Assembly (NCBI GenBank): GCA_017540645.1
Contig: JAFYAQ010000017.1
Location: 1-64,000, forward strand
DNA: 64,000 nucleotides
Source of the DNA: Oscillospiraceae bacterium
GTDB lineage: Bacteria; Bacillota; Clostridia; Oscillospirales; Oscillospiraceae
Direction: 5' to 3'
Every line of letters starts with the position of its first letter. The stretch's first letter is position 1. Under the pieces are notes generated by a model that was not told where the DNA came from, searched no databases, and worked only from the letters and a program-made list of their open reading frames with translations. Below, piece by piece: positions 51,650 through 60,574 of this stretch. A program made the position numbers and the translations under genes.

Positions 51650-52795
51650 ATGGAAGATATGCGTTCCCCCCGCCGGGTCGTGATCGTGGGCGGCGGCGCG
51701 GGCGGACTGGCGGCGGCGGTGGCCGCGGGACGGCTGGGCGCCCGGGTGAGCATCCTGGAAAAGGCGAATCGGGTGGGGAAGAAGCTGCTGAAGACCGGCA
51801 ACGGCCGCTGCAACCTCTCCAACCGGAACATCAGCCCCGAGGGCTACAACTGCCCGGAATTCGTGGCAACCCTGCTCTCCCGGATCGGGCCCCGGGAGCT
51901 GCTGGAGTGGTTTGCCGAGCTGGGCCTCTGGCCCTGCGAGGACGAGGAGGGCCGCGTCTACCCCCGCAGCGATACCGCCTCCTCCGTGCTGGACGTGCTG
52001 CGCCTGGGCTGCGCCGACGTGGAGGCGGAGGAGATCTGCTCCACGGAGGTCACCGCCATCCTGCCCCGGAGCGAAGGGGGCTTTCGTCTCCTGACCCGGG
52101 AGAGCGGGGAGTTCACGGCGGACCGGGTGATCGTCTCCGCCGGGGGCGGCACGGCGCTGCTCCGGCCTCTGGGCCACCGGTATGTGCCCTTCACTCCGGC
52201 CCTGTGCCCGCTTAAAACCGATACCGATCCCATCCGGGGGCTGTCCGGCCTCCGGGTGAAATGCGCCGCCCGGCTCACCCGCGGGGGAGAGGAGATCGCC
52301 GCCGAACAGGGCGAGCTGCTGTTCCGGGACCACGGGGTCAGCGGCATCATGGCGCTGGATCTCAGCCGTGTCGCCCGGCCGGGGGACCGGCTCTCCCTGG
52401 ACCTGCTGCCGGAGGCGGATCTCCACAGCCTGCGGACCTGGATCCGCTCCCGCCGGGGCCTGGTGAACGAGGAGCGGGAAGTGCTGACGGGCCTGTTCCA
52501 CCGCCGGGTGGGGGAGGCGCTGCTGCGCCGCGCCGGCGGCGACGGAGAGAAGCTCTGCGAGCTGATCAAGGACTTTCCCCTGACGGTGGAGGGTCTGGCG
52601 GACACCGCCAACGCCCAGGTGACCCGGGGCGGGGCGGAGCTGTCGGCTTTCGATCCCCTGACTCTGGAGAGCCGGCTGATCCCCGGCCTCTACTGCGTGG
52701 GAGAGGCTCTGGACGTGGACGGGCGCTGCGGCGGCTTTAACCTCCACTGGGCCTTCGCCTCGGGCATGGCCGCGGGAAGGAGCGCCGCCCGGTGA
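51650..52795 (+). CDS. BaiN/HI0933-family FAD oxidoreductase
   Basis: A 381-aa flavoprotein of the HI0933 (aminoacetone oxidase/BaiN) family. The N-terminal FAD motif VIVGGGAGGLAAAVAAG is followed by KLLKTGNGRCNLSN, a family signature. The C-terminus has YCVGEALDVDGRCGGFNLHWAFASG. Members are linked to bile-acid or other reductions in gut bacteria, but activity here is unproved. GGGAGG is seven bases before the ATG; a TACAAT box about 38 bases upstream may be its promoter. It overlaps the next gene by GTGA. Confidence 0.9.
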   Translation: MEDMRSPRRVVIVGGGAGGLAAAVAAGRLGARVSILEKANRVGKKLLKTGNGRCNLSNRNISPEGYNCPEFVATLLSRIGPRELLEWFAELGLWPCEDEEGRVYPRSDTASSVLDVLRLGCADVEAEEICSTEVTAILPRSEGGFRLLTRESGEFTADRVIVSAGGGTALLRPLGHRYVPFTPALCPLKTDTDPIRGLSGLRVKCAARLTRGGEEIAAEQGELLFRDHGVSGIMALDLSRVARPGDRLSLDLLPEADLHSLRTWIRSRRGLVNEEREVLTGLFHRRVGEALLRRAGGDGEKLCELIKDFPLTVEGLADTANAQVTRGGAELSAFDPLTLESRLIPGLYCVGEALDVDGRCGGFNLHWAFASGMAAGRSAAR

Positions 52796-54360
52796 TCCAG
52801 GTCACGGACATCTCCCTGCCGCTGGACGGGGATCTGAAGACCGCCGCGGCCAAAAAGCTGGGCGTGAAGCCCGGCCTGGTGACGGAGGCAAAGCTCCTGC
52901 GCCGGAGCGTGGACGCTCGGCATAAAAACGACGTGCGCTTCATCGCCGCGGCGGCGGTGACATTGAAAAAAGGGGAGGAGGCCTATTCTCCCTATATCCC
53001 CTGGACGCCCCCGGAGGTCACGGTGCTGCGGCGCCGGCCCCGGCTGCGCCCGGTGGTGTGCGGCGCAGGGCCCGCGGGCCTTTTCGCGGCGCTGACCCTG
53101 GCCCGGGCCGGGGCGGAGCCCATCGTGCTGGAGCGGGGCGGCGCCGTGGAGGAGCGCGCCCGGGACGTGGAGCGCTTTCGCGCCACCGGCGTGCTGGATA
53201 CGGAGTCCAACGTCCAGTTCGGCGAGGGGGGCGCGGGGGCTTTCTCCGACGGCAAACTCACCAGCGGCACCCACGATCCCCGGGGCCGCCTGGTCCTCCA
53301 TGAGCTGGTCCGGGCCGGAGCGCCGGAGGATATCCTGTGGCTCAACAAGCCTCATATCGGCACGGACCGCCTGCCCCAGGCGGTGCGGGGCCTCCGGGAG
53401 GCCATCCTGGCCGCCGGGGGAGAGGTCCGCTTCCGTACCCGGCTGACGGATATAGAGCTGCAAAACGGCGCGATCCGCTCCCTGACCGTCGTGAAAGACG
53501 GATTCCAGGAGCGGATCGAGACGGATATTCTGCTGCTCTGCGCCGGGCACAGCGCCCGGGATCTCTTTGCCCTTTTGCAGGCCCGGGGAGCGGAGCTGGA
53601 ACAAAAGCCCTTTTCCATGGGCTTTCGCTGCGAGCATCCCCAGGAGCTGATCGACCGCATCCAGTACGGCGCCTTTGCCGGGCATCCGGCCCTGGGGGCG
53701 GCGGACTACAAGCTGGCGGTCCACCTGCCCGACGGCCGGGGGGTCTACAGCTTCTGCATGTGCCCCGGGGGCACCGTGGTGGCCGCGGCCAGCGAGGAGA
53801 GAGGCCTGGTGGTCAACGGCATGAGCGTCTATGCCCGGGACGGGGTGAACGCCAACGCCGCCCTGCTGTGCGAGATTCGGCCCGGGGACTTCGGCTCTCC
53901 CGACCCTCTGGCCGGAGTGGAGCTGCAGCGCCGCTGGGAGCGGGCCGCGTATCAGGCGGGCGGCGGGGGCTACCGGGCCCCGGCCCAGCTGCTGGGGGAT
54001 TTCCTCCGGGGCGTGGCCTCCACAGGCCCGGGGCAGGTGAGCCCCAGCTATCCCCTGGGGGTGCGCTGGGGGAGTCTGGACAGCTGCCTGCCGGACTTCG
54101 CGCTGGCCTCTCTGCGGCAGGCGCTGCCCCTGTTCGACCGGAAAATGAAGGGCTACGCCCTGCCGGACGCGGTGCTCACCGGCATCGAGAGCCGCTCCTC
54201 CTCCCCGGTGCGGGTGCTGCGCCGGGAGGACGGGCAGAGCAATCTCAAAGGGCTTTACCCCTGCGGCGAGGGCGCGGGCTACGCCGGCGGCATCCTCTCC
54301 GCCGCCGTGGACGGCATCCGCCAGGCGGAAAAGGTCCTGGCGGCCCTGGAAGACCGATAA
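52792..54360 (+). CDS. FAD-dependent dehydrogenase-like protein
   Basis: A 522-aa flavoprotein starting at GTG (IQVTDISLPLDGDLKTAAAKK), overlapping the previous stop. An N-terminal domain of about 75 residues precedes the FAD motif VVCGAGPAGLFAALTLARAG. Further conserved parts are ESNVQFGEGGAGAFSDGKL and GVYSFCMCPGGTVVAA, and the end CGEGAGYAGGILSAAVDGI. Relatives are annotated as uncharacterised FAD-dependent dehydrogenases. It is probably translated together with the BaiN-like gene. Confidence 0.9.
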   Translation: MIQVTDISLPLDGDLKTAAAKKLGVKPGLVTEAKLLRRSVDARHKNDVRFIAAAAVTLKKGEEAYSPYIPWTPPEVTVLRRRPRLRPVVCGAGPAGLFAALTLARAGAEPIVLERGGAVEERARDVERFRATGVLDTESNVQFGEGGAGAFSDGKLTSGTHDPRGRLVLHELVRAGAPEDILWLNKPHIGTDRLPQAVRGLREAILAAGGEVRFRTRLTDIELQNGAIRSLTVVKDGFQERIETDILLLCAGHSARDLFALLQARGAELEQKPFSMGFRCEHPQELIDRIQYGAFAGHPALGAADYKLAVHLPDGRGVYSFCMCPGGTVVAAASEERGLVVNGMSVYARDGVNANAALLCEIRPGDFGSPDPLAGVELQRRWERAAYQAGGGGYRAPAQLLGDFLRGVASTGPGQVSPSYPLGVRWGSLDSCLPDFALASLRQALPLFDRKMKGYALPDAVLTGIESRSSSPVRVLRREDGQSNLKGLYPCGEGAGYAGGILSAAVDGIRQAEKVLAALEDR

Positions 54361-54376
54361 GGGACGCCGCCCCGGT

Positions 54377-54928
54377 TTACTCGGTCAATTGCCGGATAAA
54401 CCGCACTTTGCGCAGCCGCCGGGACAGCAGCAGCGCCAGGGAGATCTTCACCAGATCGGGGATGACAAAGGGCAGCACGCACAGGCCCAGCGCCGTGCCC
54501 AGGCCGATGGGCCCCTTTGCCCGGGTGTAGACCACCATAAACCAGGCCGTGCCGAAGGCATAGCACACCGCCAGCGCCAGCACCATGCCCAGAAGCTGTA
54601 CCCAGGGGCTGTTCCCGGCCCGGGCGGTGACGGCCCAGATCACCAGCACCGAGAGGATAAAGCCCAGAATGTAGCCGCCGGTGGGTCCCAGCAGAGCGCC
54701 GAAGCCGCCCCGGAAGCCGGAGAACACCGGCAGTCCCACCGCGCCCAGAAAGATGTAGAGCACCACCGCCCACAGACCCCGGCGGCCGCCCAGCAGCAGC
54801 GCTGCGGTGAAAACGGCGAAGGTCTGGAGCGTGAAGGGCACGGCGGCGGGGACGGAGATCCAGGAGCAGACGGTGATCACCGCCGCAAACAAAGCGATCA
54901 GAGCCATATCTTTCGGCGAGAGCTTCAT
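54377..54928 (-). CDS. bioY: Biotin transporter BioY (ECF S component)
   Basis: BioY is the substrate-binding membrane component of biotin uptake. The 183-aa product has six hydrophobic segments, the N-terminal DMALIALFAAVITVCSWISV, the signature FSGFRGGFGALLGPTGGYILGF, divided by membrane helices, and ends with RRLRKVRFIRQLTE. It is divergent from birA and its promoter and ribosome binding site overlap BirA boxes, so it is repressed by biotin-loaded BirA. Confidence 0.94.
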   Translation of the reverse strand: MKLSPKDMALIALFAAVITVCSWISVPAAVPFTLQTFAVFTAALLLGGRRGLWAVVLYIFLGAVGLPVFSGFRGGFGALLGPTGGYILGFILSVLVIWAVTARAGNSPWVQLLGMVLALAVCYAFGTAWFMVVYTRAKGPIGLGTALGLCVLPFVIPDLVKISLALLLSRRLRKVRFIRQLTE

Positions 54929-54930
54929 AA

Positions 54931-54961
54931 TTGTAAACCTCCGATTATTAGTGCTTTACAA
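54931..54961 (-). promoter_or_regulatory. BirA box 1, over the bioY start region
   Basis: Inverted half-sites TTGTAAACC (54931-54939) and GCTTTACAA (54953-54961), 31 bases overall. It covers the bioY leader and the bioY ribosome binding site, and touches the -10 box. Confidence 0.85.
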
Positions 54962-54989
54962 TTATAGGGCTCTCGCCTTGAATTGTCAA
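54961..54989 (-). promoter_or_regulatory. Promoter of bioY
   Basis: On the minus strand TTGACA, 17-base spacer, TATAAT: a consensus sigma-A promoter between the two BirA boxes. Confidence 0.9.
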
Positions 54990-55013
54990 CACGGATATAA
55001 AAAAGGTTTACAA
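54983..55013 (+). promoter_or_regulatory. BirA box 2, ahead of birA
   Basis: Half-sites TTGTCAAC (54983-54990) and GGTTTACAA (55005-55013), again 31 bases overall. It overlaps the bioY -35 and lies 47 bases ahead of the birA start, so it may also control birA. Confidence 0.82.
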
Positions 55014-55060
55014 TCCGCTCCCAACCTGCTAAGGTGGGGGAGAAAGGGGAGATGAACGCC

Positions 55061-56023
55061 ATGACAAAGGATGAGGTGCTTTCCATCCTGCTGGGTTCCG
55101 AGGGAGATATCTCCGGGGAGGAGATCAGCGCCCGCCTGCACATCAGCCGGGCCGCCGTGAACAACGCGGTGCGCGCCCTCCGGGACGAGGGGTACGCCAT
55201 CGACTCCGCAACCAGGAAGGGCTACCGCCTGATCGCCGGCCCGGACCGACTGTGCCCGGGGGAGCTTTTGTACCGGCTGGGCCGGGAGCGGATGGAGCGG
55301 GTGATCGTGCTGGACAGTGTGGACTCCACCAACACCTACTTAAAAAAACACGCCCGGGAGCTGCCGGACGGGACGGTGTGCATGGCCAACGAGCAGACCG
55401 GCGGGCGCGGGCGCATGGGCCGGAGCTTCCACTCCCCCATGAACGAGGGGGTGTACATCTCCTGTCTGATGAAGCCGAACTGCGCCCCGGCGGAGACCAT
55501 GGGCATCACCGCCATGGCCGCGGTGGAGACCGGCCGGGCGCTGGAGACAGTGACGGGGCTCCGTCCGGGGATCAAATGGGTCAACGATCTGGAGTTGGAC
55601 GGGAAAAAGCTGGTGGGCATCCTGACCGAGCTGGGCATGGAGGCGGAGAGCGGCCGCATCCAGTATCTCATCGTGGGCGTGGGCATCAACGTGAAGGAGC
55701 GGGCCTTTCCCCCGGAGCTGCGGGACATCGCCACCTCTCTGGCCCTTTCCGGTGCGGATGAGGTCTCCCGCTGCGACATCGCCGCGGAGATGGTCCGGCG
55801 GCTGGACGCGCTGCGCCGGGATTTCCTCACCCGGCGGGAGAGGTATCTCTCGGAGTTTCGCGCCAACTGCACCACTCTGGGCCGGGAGATCAGCTACTGG
55901 CGCGACGACCGGAAGATCATCGCCCGGGCGGAGGACGTGGACGAGAGCTTCGGGCTGATCGTCTCCAATGAGGAGGGACGGAGCGTCCTCCGGGCCGGAG
56001 AGGTCAGCGTGCGAAAAGTATAA
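55061..56023 (+). CDS. birA: Bifunctional biotin operon repressor / biotin-protein ligase
   Basis: BirA makes biotinyl-AMP, attaches biotin to acyl carboxylases, and when idle represses biotin genes. The product (320 aa from the chosen ATG) has an N-terminal winged helix (residues 1-60, SGEEISARLHISRAAVNNAV), the biotin loop GGRGRMGRSFHSP near residue 110, KWVNDLELDGKKLVGIL, and an SH3-like C-terminal domain. An ATG three codons earlier has no proper spacing; GGGGA favours the one used. Confidence 0.92.
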   Translation: MTKDEVLSILLGSEGDISGEEISARLHISRAAVNNAVRALRDEGYAIDSATRKGYRLIAGPDRLCPGELLYRLGRERMERVIVLDSVDSTNTYLKKHARELPDGTVCMANEQTGGRGRMGRSFHSPMNEGVYISCLMKPNCAPAETMGITAMAAVETGRALETVTGLRPGIKWVNDLELDGKKLVGILTELGMEAESGRIQYLIVGVGINVKERAFPPELRDIATSLALSGADEVSRCDIAAEMVRRLDALRRDFLTRRERYLSEFRANCTTLGREISYWRDDRKIIARAEDVDESFGLIVSNEEGRSVLRAGEVSVRKV

Positions 56024-56026
56024 AAT

Positions 56027-56060
56027 CATGGCCGGACGGCGTGATCGCCGTCCGGCCATG
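56027..56060. terminator. Hairpin between birA and a converging gene
   Basis: A perfect 14-bp stem (56027-56040 with 56047-56060), six-base loop, no T-run. It is likely a shared terminator or stabiliser for both converging transcripts. Confidence 0.75.
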
Positions 56061-56063
56061 TTG

Positions 56064-56654
56064 TCACAGCTCCAGAAACTGATATCCGTAAGCGTTGATG
56101 ATCTCGGTATCGCCCAGACGGCTTCGCCGGGGGATCTTGTAGCCGTAGTTCAGGTGCACGTGCCCGTGGACAAAGTAACGGGGATGCCACCGCTCCACCA
56201 GCCCCCGGAAGCTGTCAAAGCCCCGGTGGGCCGGGTCGTCCTGGTCCCCCAGGCCCCGGATGGGGGCGTGGGCCAGCACGATGTCCACCCCTCCGCCCAG
56301 CCAGAGGGCGGGGGCCTTTTTTCGGATACGGCGGCGCATCTGCCCTTCGCTGTACTGGTAGGGCCCGCCGTTATACCAGCTGCTGCCCCCCAGACCCAGG
56401 ATGCGCAGGCCTTCCACCGTCACAAGCCGGCCGTCCACGCACTCGCAGCCCTCCGGCGGCTGGGTCTCGTAGATCCCGTCGTGGTTGCCGGGGACATAGA
56501 GCAGCCGGGCGTGGCTCATGGTGACCAGAAAGGAAAGGTATTCCGGCTTCAGATCGCCGCAGGACAAGATCAGATCCACGTCGTCCAGGCGTCCGGGGAC
56601 AAAGTGATCCCAGAGGAGCGGACTCTCTATATCGGATATCAGCAGCAGTTTCAT
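56064..56654 (-). CDS. Calcineurin-like metallophosphoesterase
   Basis: A 196-aa cytoplasmic phosphoesterase. Metal motifs are LLLISDIES (D), LSCGDLKPE, VPGNHDGIYE, VLAHAPI and FVHGHVHLNYGY. The DxH motif reads DIE, so the usual His is Glu. It is related to YfcE-like phosphodiesterases. The ATG overlaps the upstream stop (ATGA), which couples it to the BMP-domain gene. The substrate is unknown. Confidence 0.88.
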   Translation of the reverse strand: MKLLLISDIESPLLWDHFVPGRLDDVDLILSCGDLKPEYLSFLVTMSHARLLYVPGNHDGIYETQPPEGCECVDGRLVTVEGLRILGLGGSSWYNGGPYQYSEGQMRRRIRKKAPALWLGGGVDIVLAHAPIRGLGDQDDPAHRGFDSFRGLVERWHPRYFVHGHVHLNYGYKIPRRSRLGDTEIINAYGYQFLEL

Positions 56655-58600
56655 AGCTGTTTGTCCGTCTCCTTCTCCGGGGGCAGATACTCCCGGTACA
56701 GCCCCAGATGCCGCACCAGGTGCCGGGACTCGGGTCGCAGCTCGTCAAAGCCGGGGATGTACCCGTCCACCGCGTCCAGCAGATAGTCCATGCGCATGAT
56801 CTCCTCCGCCGTCAGGCCCCGGGAGCCGTCGTTCCGGATCTTTCCGGTCTGATCCCGCAGAAGGCAGCGGAAGGGCTCCAGATGCCCGTCGGTGATGTCG
56901 CACTGGAGCGTGGTCACCAGACGGCGCAGACCGTCCGGCAGGCTGTCGGACAGATTCAGCGTGATCACCCGGCTGCGCAGGCCCCACCAGTAGTTGATGG
57001 CGGCGTAGCCCTTGTCACTGCCGTAACTGCCGTCCAGGATGGAGCGGATCACCCGGGTGTAATACCGGCCCCAGGCCCAGCCGGTGGAGGCCAGAGGCTG
57101 GAGGCTGTTGTCGTGCCGGAGACGGTACAATGACCAGTCCTGGTCTTCCCGGGGCTCGTCGATGGCCTCCTGCCGGGAGATCACGCGGCAGCCCGCCTGC
57201 CGGAGGAGGTCCTCCGGCCGGTCGTCGATACAGGACCAGCGCAGCAGCACATGGGCTTCCGGGTCCACACAGCGGGCGCCCAGCACGAAGGCGTTGATGG
57301 CCGCCGGGACGCCGTAGATGGGATAGTCCGCCACATAGCCGATGGAGCCGCCCCGGCACATGGCGCCGGCCACCGCCCCGGCCAGGAACTTGGTCTCATA
57401 CATGCGGCTGTAGTAGCAGCGCACCCCCGGATAGGAGCCGGACAGGGAACAGTTGAGGATCTTCACCCCGGGATGGAGGGCCGCGGTTTTGCGGCAGACG
57501 TCCATCAGTGTGGGAGTGACGGCAAAGATCACGTCGCAGCCGTCCTTTACGGCGGTCTCCATGGTCTCCTGGGCGCTCTCCAGACTGGTGATGTAGGTGC
57601 GGGTGGAGACGGCGTCGCCCATGACCCGCTCCAGGTGGAGACGGCCGTTCTCATGGGCGGTGATCCAGCGGCTGTTCTCCGGCCGGGCCGGATAGATGAA
57701 GGCCGCGTTGACATGATCCGCCCGGACAAAGCCCAGCAGGGTGGAGGAGAGGGACTTCTCCGCCTTGGGAGGCTCGGTGCTGACCTGGATGGGCTTGTCG
57801 TGGGCCAGGGATTCCACATTTTTCTGCAGAGTGTCCAGGGCCTTGCCGATCTCCGGCAGGGTCTTTTTCGTCAGGTCGGAGAAGGGATAGATCCCCAGCC
57901 AGGAGAGCAGGATATCCCCCGCCGTAACTCCCTCGGGGAGGGGCTCCTTTTTGGCCAGGGCGTCCCGGAGCCGGACATAACCGCTGGTGAAGCGGCGGCG
58001 CTCCTCCTCCGTCCACACATGGTCCGGCTCCATGCCCAGGGCGGCCTGGAGCTTGGCATAGCTGCCCAGACGGGAAAAACGGGGCAGATAAAGCTTGCTC
58101 AGAGGGTAAAAGCGCATGAATTCGTAGTAGATCTGCACGCTCAGATCTTCGGAGTAGGCGGGCACGAAGCGCACCACGTTGCCCATCACGTCCGGGCAGT
58201 CCAGGCTCTTCAGGACGCTGACCCGCTTGTTGCCCTCCTGGACGTAAAACCGGCCCATGTACTCAAAGCAGCGGATGGGATCCCGGATGCCCTCGTCCAG
58301 ATGGGAGGCGCACAGGCTGATCCACTTGCTGCCGAACTCGGTGTTGGCCTCCAGCAGCGGCATGAAGTTCCCGGCAAAGGCCTCCCGTCGGCCCGCCGCC
58401 TTGGTCCCCACGATCAGCTCCGTGGGGATTTCCATCAGGCCCAGATCCTGCCGTCCGGCGATCTGGCTCTCCTCCACCATGTCGTCCAGCACCGGGGGAT
58501 AGGGGTAGCGCCCCCGGGCCACCGCGGCGCGGTAGTATTTCAAGGCCGCCTTCTGGGCCTTTTCATATTGTGTTCTCCCTTGCAGGATCTGTTCCGACAT
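56651..58600 (-). CDS. BMP-domain protein with a ParB-like N-terminal motif
   Basis: A 649-aa protein without a signal peptide when started at the ATG giving MSEQILQGRTQYEKAQKAA; the frame is open 34 codons further but GAGGTGAT favours this start. Residues 1-280 include FYVQEGNKRVSVLKSL, similar to the ParB/Srx-type EGNxR motif. The C-terminal part, residues 310-560, resembles BMP-type periplasmic binding proteins (GCDVIFAVTPTLMDV, FLAGAVAGAMCRGGSIGYV). A substrate-binding protein without export is odd; a cytoplasmic sensor is possible. It is coupled to the phosphoesterase gene. Confidence 0.82.
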   Translation of the reverse strand: MSEQILQGRTQYEKAQKAALKYYRAAVARGRYPYPPVLDDMVEESQIAGRQDLGLMEIPTELIVGTKAAGRREAFAGNFMPLLEANTEFGSKWISLCASHLDEGIRDPIRCFEYMGRFYVQEGNKRVSVLKSLDCPDVMGNVVRFVPAYSEDLSVQIYYEFMRFYPLSKLYLPRFSRLGSYAKLQAALGMEPDHVWTEEERRRFTSGYVRLRDALAKKEPLPEGVTAGDILLSWLGIYPFSDLTKKTLPEIGKALDTLQKNVESLAHDKPIQVSTEPPKAEKSLSSTLLGFVRADHVNAAFIYPARPENSRWITAHENGRLHLERVMGDAVSTRTYITSLESAQETMETAVKDGCDVIFAVTPTLMDVCRKTAALHPGVKILNCSLSGSYPGVRCYYSRMYETKFLAGAVAGAMCRGGSIGYVADYPIYGVPAAINAFVLGARCVDPEAHVLLRWSCIDDRPEDLLRQAGCRVISRQEAIDEPREDQDWSLYRLRHDNSLQPLASTGWAWGRYYTRVIRSILDGSYGSDKGYAAINYWWGLRSRVITLNLSDSLPDGLRRLVTTLQCDITDGHLEPFRCLLRDQTGKIRNDGSRGLTAEEIMRMDYLLDAVDGYIPGFDELRPESRHLVRHLGLYREYLPPEKETDKQL

Positions 58601-58667
58601 ATCTATCACCTCATGTTCTTTCGCGGCCTTTATACCCCATAACGCCCAAAAAAGCAAGAGCCCGGGA

Positions 58668-58699
58668 GAAAAAACCGGAGGCTCGGTGCGAGCCTCCGG
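58668..58699 (-). terminator. Terminator of the GntR-ABC operon
   Basis: A 10-bp stem (58675-58684 with 58690-58699) with a five-base loop, followed on the minus strand by a T-run. Confidence 0.9.
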
Positions 58700-58726
58700 C
58701 AACTTCCGGCGATCCGATACATTTTT

Positions 58727-59344
58727 TTACAGTTCCCGGCTCTCGTAAACCCGGAGGGAGATCCGCCAGGAGAGGGCAAAGAGCGCGGCGGCGATGGGGA
58801 GAATGGTCCACATACCCGGACCGGCAATCTCTGCGCGCTGCTGGGTGATCCAAGTGCCGTCGATCTGGCTCATGACCGCGGTTGCGATGCCGATGATGGC
58901 AAAGTAAACCAGACGGCCCTTTTCCATGCCCCACTTTAGGGTGACGGGGATCATCAGCGCCGGAGCCGCCAGTCCGACCCCCGGCAGCAGACAGGCAAGC
59001 CGCCCCAGCACCTCCGCCCTTCCCTTTGGGAGGAGCAGCGGCGCGTGAATGCCCAGCGTGATCAGATAGAGGGCCAGGAAACAGAGCAGCGTCATCAAAT
59101 AGCGCTCATTCACCACGGTTTTGCGGGATACGGGCATGGTGTCGCACAGTGCGTTCCAGCCGTCCCTCTCCTCATAGGAGATCAGATTCACCGGCAGCAC
59201 ACCACCGAACAGCACGGGGTAGAGGATAAAAAAGGCGTTTCCCCCCGAAATGGCCCCCAGCACCAGAAACAGCGCGCTGATCAGCAGCAGAAGCCGCCCG
59301 TAGCGCCATATCATGTAGAGGTCCTTGCGCAGCAGTCCTTTCAT
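58727..59344 (-). CDS. ABC-2 type transporter permease
   Basis: A 205-aa membrane protein with six hydrophobic segments, of the ABC-2 permease type (DLYMIWRYGRLLLLISALFL near the N-terminus and IAAALFALSWRISLRVYESREL near the C-terminus). The ATG overlaps the ATPase gene's stop (ATGA). It forms an exporter with the ATPase upstream; together with a GntR regulator this is the YtrA-type arrangement, associated in Firmicutes with cell-envelope stress or antibiotic exclusion. Its substrate is unknown. Confidence 0.87.
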   Translation of the reverse strand: MKGLLRKDLYMIWRYGRLLLLISALFLVLGAISGGNAFFILYPVLFGGVLPVNLISYEERDGWNALCDTMPVSRKTVVNERYLMTLLCFLALYLITLGIHAPLLLPKGRAEVLGRLACLLPGVGLAAPALMIPVTLKWGMEKGRLVYFAIIGIATAVMSQIDGTWITQQRAEIAGPGMWTILPIAAALFALSWRISLRVYESREL

Positions 59345-60183
59345 CCTTCTTCCTCCCTCACCATCAGAATAAACAGGTCTTCGATGCTCACCGGCTCCAG
59401 CGCCAGGCCCATCGGCGCTTTGCTGCGCTCCACGATGGCGGAGACTCCATAGGGGCTGGAGCGGTGGCCAAGGACCGCCTCCGGGTCCAGCGCGTCAAAA
59501 TCGCGTTTGGAGAGCTGGGCCAGACCGAAGCGCTGGCGCAGCGCGTCCATATCCTCGCACAGCAGCAGCCGGCCCCGGTGCAGGAAGGCCACATAGTCGC
59601 AGAGCTTCTCCAGATCGCTGACGATGTGGGAGGAGATGAGGATCGAGTGGGTCTCATCCCGGGTAAAGTCCGAGAAAAGCTCCACCACCTCGTCTCGCAC
59701 CACCGGGTCCAGCCCCGAGGTGGGCTCGTCCAGCACCAGCAGTCTGGGGCGGTGGCTCAGGGCCACGGCGATGGCCTGCTTCATCTTCATGCCCCGGGAA
59801 TAGTTGCCGCAGGGCTTGTCGGCGGGCAGGGAGAGCTTTGCAAGATAGCTGCGGTAGGCTTCCGCGTCCCAGTTTTTGTAGATGCCGGCCATGACCTTGC
59901 CCAGCTGAGCCGCGGTCAGACTCCCAGGCAGACAGCCCTCGGTGAGCACCACCCCGATGTCCTCCCGCACGGGCGCAAAATCCTTGTCCACGCGGTGGCC
60001 GAGGACGGAGATTTCCCCCGCGTCCGGGCGGATCATGCCGAGAAGGGCTTTGATGACGGTGGTTTTGCCCGCCCCGTTTTCGCCGATCATGCCCAGGATA
60101 TAGCCCTGGGGCAGCTTCAGATCCAGCTGCAGCTCAAATCCCGGGTAGCGCTTTTCAAGTCCCCGGATCTCAATGGCGTTCAT
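59341..60183 (-). CDS. ABC transporter ATP-binding protein
   Basis: A 280-aa ATPase. Walker A is GENGAGKTTVIKALLG near residue 38, the signature is NYSRGMKMKQAIAVAL (a degenerate LSGGQ), and Walker B plus catalytic Glu is LLVLDEPTSGLD. An H-loop follows in SSHIVSDLEKL. The start was set at the ATG overlapping the GntR stop (ATGA). It energises the permease encoded next. Confidence 0.92.
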   Translation of the reverse strand: MNAIEIRGLEKRYPGFELQLDLKLPQGYILGMIGENGAGKTTVIKALLGMIRPDAGEISVLGHRVDKDFAPVREDIGVVLTEGCLPGSLTAAQLGKVMAGIYKNWDAEAYRSYLAKLSLPADKPCGNYSRGMKMKQAIAVALSHRPRLLVLDEPTSGLDPVVRDEVVELFSDFTRDETHSILISSHIVSDLEKLCDYVAFLHRGRLLLCEDMDALRQRFGLAQLSKRDFDALDPEAVLGHRSSPYGVSAIVERSKAPMGLALEPVSIEDLFILMVREEEG

Positions 60184-60554
60184 AGGTCGTCCTCCCATGT
60201 GTCATACAGCGTCCAAAGCTCCTCCCGGCTGATGCCGCAGAGCCTGGCCAGTCGCCGCAGCTCCTGCAGATGCTCCTCCAGCTGCCGCAGGTGTTCCTCC
60301 CGCAGCAGCGCCTCATTCCGCGCCGCCACAAAGCTGCCCTTGCCGGGGAGCGTATAGATGAAGCCCGCGTTCTCCAGCTCCTCGTAAGCCCGCTTGGTGG
60401 TGATCACGCTGATCCGCAGGTCCTTGGCCAGCGTGCGGATGGAGGGCAGCGCCGTATCCTCCGGCAGAGTCCCCGCAAAGATCTGATCCCGGATCTGGGT
60501 GAAGATCTGCTCATAGATCGGCGCGCCGGAACGATTGTCGATCAGAATGGTCAT
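60180..60554 (-). CDS. GntR-family regulator (YtrA-type)
   Basis: A 124-aa regulator with the winged helix at residues 10-75 (SGAPIYEQIFTQIRDQIFAG, ALPSIRTLAKDLRISVITTKR) and a short helical tail with a leucine-rich arm (EEHLRQLEEHLQELRRLARL), as in the YtrA subfamily. It heads a three-gene operon with the ATPase and permease, joined by ATGA overlaps. It probably represses its own promoter through the inverted repeat at 60575-60593. Confidence 0.92.
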   Translation of the reverse strand: MTILIDNRSGAPIYEQIFTQIRDQIFAGTLPEDTALPSIRTLAKDLRISVITTKRAYEELENAGFIYTLPGKGSFVAARNEALLREEHLRQLEEHLQELRRLARLCGISREELWTLYDTWEDDL

Positions 60555-60574
60555 GACTTCTCTCCGTTCATTCT

